This document shows positions 5,811-6,861 of a stretch of 6,861 bases of DNA, piece after piece. This DNA comes from Pseudomonas sp. UBA5782. Lineage in GTDB: Bacteria; Pseudomonadota; Gammaproteobacteria; Pseudomonadales; Pseudomonadaceae. How positions within the stretch are numbered: the first letter of the stretch is position 1; each line of letters starts with the position of its first letter. The stretch is taken from NCBI GenBank assembly GCA_002418465.1, contig DIEE01000239.1:12227-19087 (forward strand). The letters are read 5' to 3'. The notes beneath the pieces were generated by a model, which saw only the letters and a program-made list of their open reading frames with translations, searched no databases and was not told the DNA's origin. Both the position numbers and the translations under genes were made by a program.

Positions 5811-6764
5811 GCGGATAACGGTGCCGCCGAACGGCAGACCCAGGCCTTCCTCGATGCCCTGGCGGCCGGCGGCGGCAAGCCCCTCGAACATCTCAGCCCG
5901 ACGGATGCCCGCGCGGTGCTGACCGGCGCCCAGGCTTCGGTGAAGGTCGATCTGTCCGGCACCGAAGTCAGTGAAAAGACCATCAACAGCAACGGGCAGG
6001 ATATCCGCCTGACCATCGTTCGACCGGCCGGCGTGACGGGTGAGCTGCCGGTGTTCATGTTCTTCCACGGCGGCGGCTGGGTGCTCGGCGACTACCCGAC
6101 CCACGCCCGCCTGATCCGCGACCTGGTGGTCGGCTCCAGCGCCGTGGCGGTGTATGTCGACTACACGCCATCGCCCGAAGCGCACTACCCGACCGCGATC
6201 AACCAGGCCTACGCCGCGACCCGCTGGGTGGCCGAGCACGGCAAGGAAATCAACGTCGACGGCAATCGCCTGGCGGTGGCCGGCAACAGCGTCGGCGGCA
6301 ACATGGCGGCGGTGGTCAGCCTGATGGCCAAGGAGAGGAACGCGCCCAGGCTGCGCTTCCAGCTGCTGCTGTGGCCGGTCACCGATGCGCGCTTCGATAC
6401 CGCCTCGTACCAGCAGTACGCCGAGGGCCACTTCCTCACCACCGGGATGATGAAATGGTTCTGGAACAACTACACCACCGACCCGAAACAGCGCGCCGAC
6501 ATCCACGCCTCGCCGCTGCGTGCCAGCACCGAGCAGTTGCGCGGCCTGCCGCCGGCACTGGTGCAGACCGCCGGGCTCGACGTGCTGCGCGATGAAGGCG
6601 AGGCCTACGCCCGCAAACTGGACGCCGCCGGCGTCGAGGTCACCGCGGTGCGCTACAACGGCATGATCCACGACTACGGCCTGCTCAACCCGCTGGCCGG
6701 CATCCCGGAAGTGCAGGCAGCGCTGCGCCAGGCCGCCGGCGAGCTGAAAGCCCACCTCAACTGA
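5745..6764 (+). CDS. Exported alpha/beta hydrolase (HSL-type esterase, abhydrolase_3)
   Basis: This 339-residue esterase/lipase-like enzyme resembles the hormone-sensitive-lipase group. A signal peptide is visible: MNRVQK, then a hydrophobic stretch and GNAFA before ADN, so cleavage is likely after Ala22 and export by Sec to the periplasm or outside. The mature enzyme has the oxyanion motif HGGGW (108-112), the nucleophile elbow GNSVG with Ser182 (180-184), the acid in DVLRDEG (Asp279) and a likely catalytic His309 in MIHDYG. Members hydrolyse short-chain carboxylic esters; the substrate here is unknown. His is followed by Asp-Tyr, where many relatives have Gly-Phe. I chose the ATG at 5745 because it begins the signal peptide; 46 upstream in-frame codons overlap the previous gene and look non-coding. 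The ribosome binding site is weak (around ACGAG, 5731-5735). The gene is second in the LysR-linked unit. Confidence 0.9.
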   Translation: MNRVQKVLTTTLLALSVGNAFAADNGAAERQTQAFLDALAAGGGKPLEHLSPTDARAVLTGAQASVKVDLSGTEVSEKTINSNGQDIRLTIVRPAGVTGELPVFMFFHGGGWVLGDYPTHARLIRDLVVGSSAVAVYVDYTPSPEAHYPTAINQAYAATRWVAEHGKEINVDGNRLAVAGNSVGGNMAAVVSLMAKERNAPRLRFQLLLWPVTDARFDTASYQQYAEGHFLTTGMMKWFWNNYTTDPKQRADIHASPLRASTEQLRGLPPALVQTAGLDVLRDEGEAYARKLDAAGVEVTAVRYNGMIHDYGLLNPLAGIPEVQAALRQAAGELKAHLN

Positions 6765-6770
6765 TCGGCC

Positions 6771-6810
6771 AGAAAAAACCCCGCATGAGCGATGTGCTCA
6801 TGCGGGGGTC
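6771..6810. terminator. Strong intrinsic terminator hairpin, best on the minus strand
   Basis: CCCCGCATGAGC (6779-6790) and GCTCATGCGGGG (6796-6807) form a perfect 12-bp stem with a 5-nt loop, 14 nt after the hydrolase stop. An A-tract (AGAAAAAA, 6771-6778) flanks the left side, which reads as TTTTTTCT on the minus strand. This is a textbook terminator for transcription arriving from the right. On the plus strand the stem is followed only by GTCTGGCGTTT, so termination of the hydrolase message is plausible but less ideal. It is probably bidirectional. Confidence 0.85.
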
Positions 6811-6861
6811 TGGCGTTTCCGGCAAACGGGGAGCGGGCAGCCGACCCCGGCCACCGCGCCC

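Noticed and set aside
5781..6755. Long minus-strand reading frame (324 codons) opposite the alpha/beta hydrolase
   Set aside because: It has no recognisable domain, is rich in His, Arg, Gly and Val as typical antisense translation, and lies wholly within a clear enzyme gene.
1..6861. CRISPR array, tRNA/rRNA, toxin-antitoxin pair, phage defence genes or intact transposon
   Set aside because: I looked for regular repeat-spacer patterns, conserved RNA gene signatures, small paired genes and transposase motifs and found none.

Overview
The window looks like chromosome from a high-GC gammaproteobacterium, most likely Pseudomonas or a close relative. The grounds are strong G/C bias at third codon positions in the right two thirds, the regulator and enzyme families present, and a short repeat resembling ones I remember from Pseudomonas genomes. 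I cannot name a species. There are seven protein genes (one cut by the left edge), no RNA genes, no CRISPR array and no complete insertion sequence.

The layout is three consecutive modules, each a transcription regulator divergent from the gene or genes it probably controls. Module 1 (1-1916) is a TetR-family repressor on the minus strand, cut at the left edge, facing a 12-helix MFS efflux protein on the plus strand. Its AT-rich divergent promoter carries a good sigma70 promoter, a spaced palindrome and a pair of direct repeats. The module is visibly more AT-rich than what follows. It ends at a short convergent spacer holding a hairpin repeat that may be a remnant of a REP/RAYT-type element. 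Module 2 (2027-3988) is an AraC-family regulator on the minus strand facing a short-chain dehydrogenase/reductase (SDR) on the plus strand. Module 3 (3998-6764) is a LysR-type regulator on the minus strand facing two plus-strand hydrolase genes: a cytoplasmic YcaC-like isochorismatase-family hydrolase, then a secreted or periplasmic alpha/beta hydrolase of the hormone-sensitive-lipase type. A perfect 7-bp-arm palindrome and a plausible promoter sit between LysR and the hydrolases. A perfect 10-bp hairpin separates the two hydrolase genes, and a strong 12-bp terminator hairpin closes the module.

The modules need not share a pathway. A conservative reading is an accessory region for response to and conversion of small organic compounds: export by the MFS protein, redox conversion by the SDR, and ester or amide hydrolysis by the last two enzymes. 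No substrate can be read from the sequence. I see no clearly novel multi-gene system. The most distinctive items are the LysR module pairing a cytoplasmic with an exported hydrolase, and the well-defined cis elements in the three control regions. The last 54 bases (6808-6861) hold no feature I can support.
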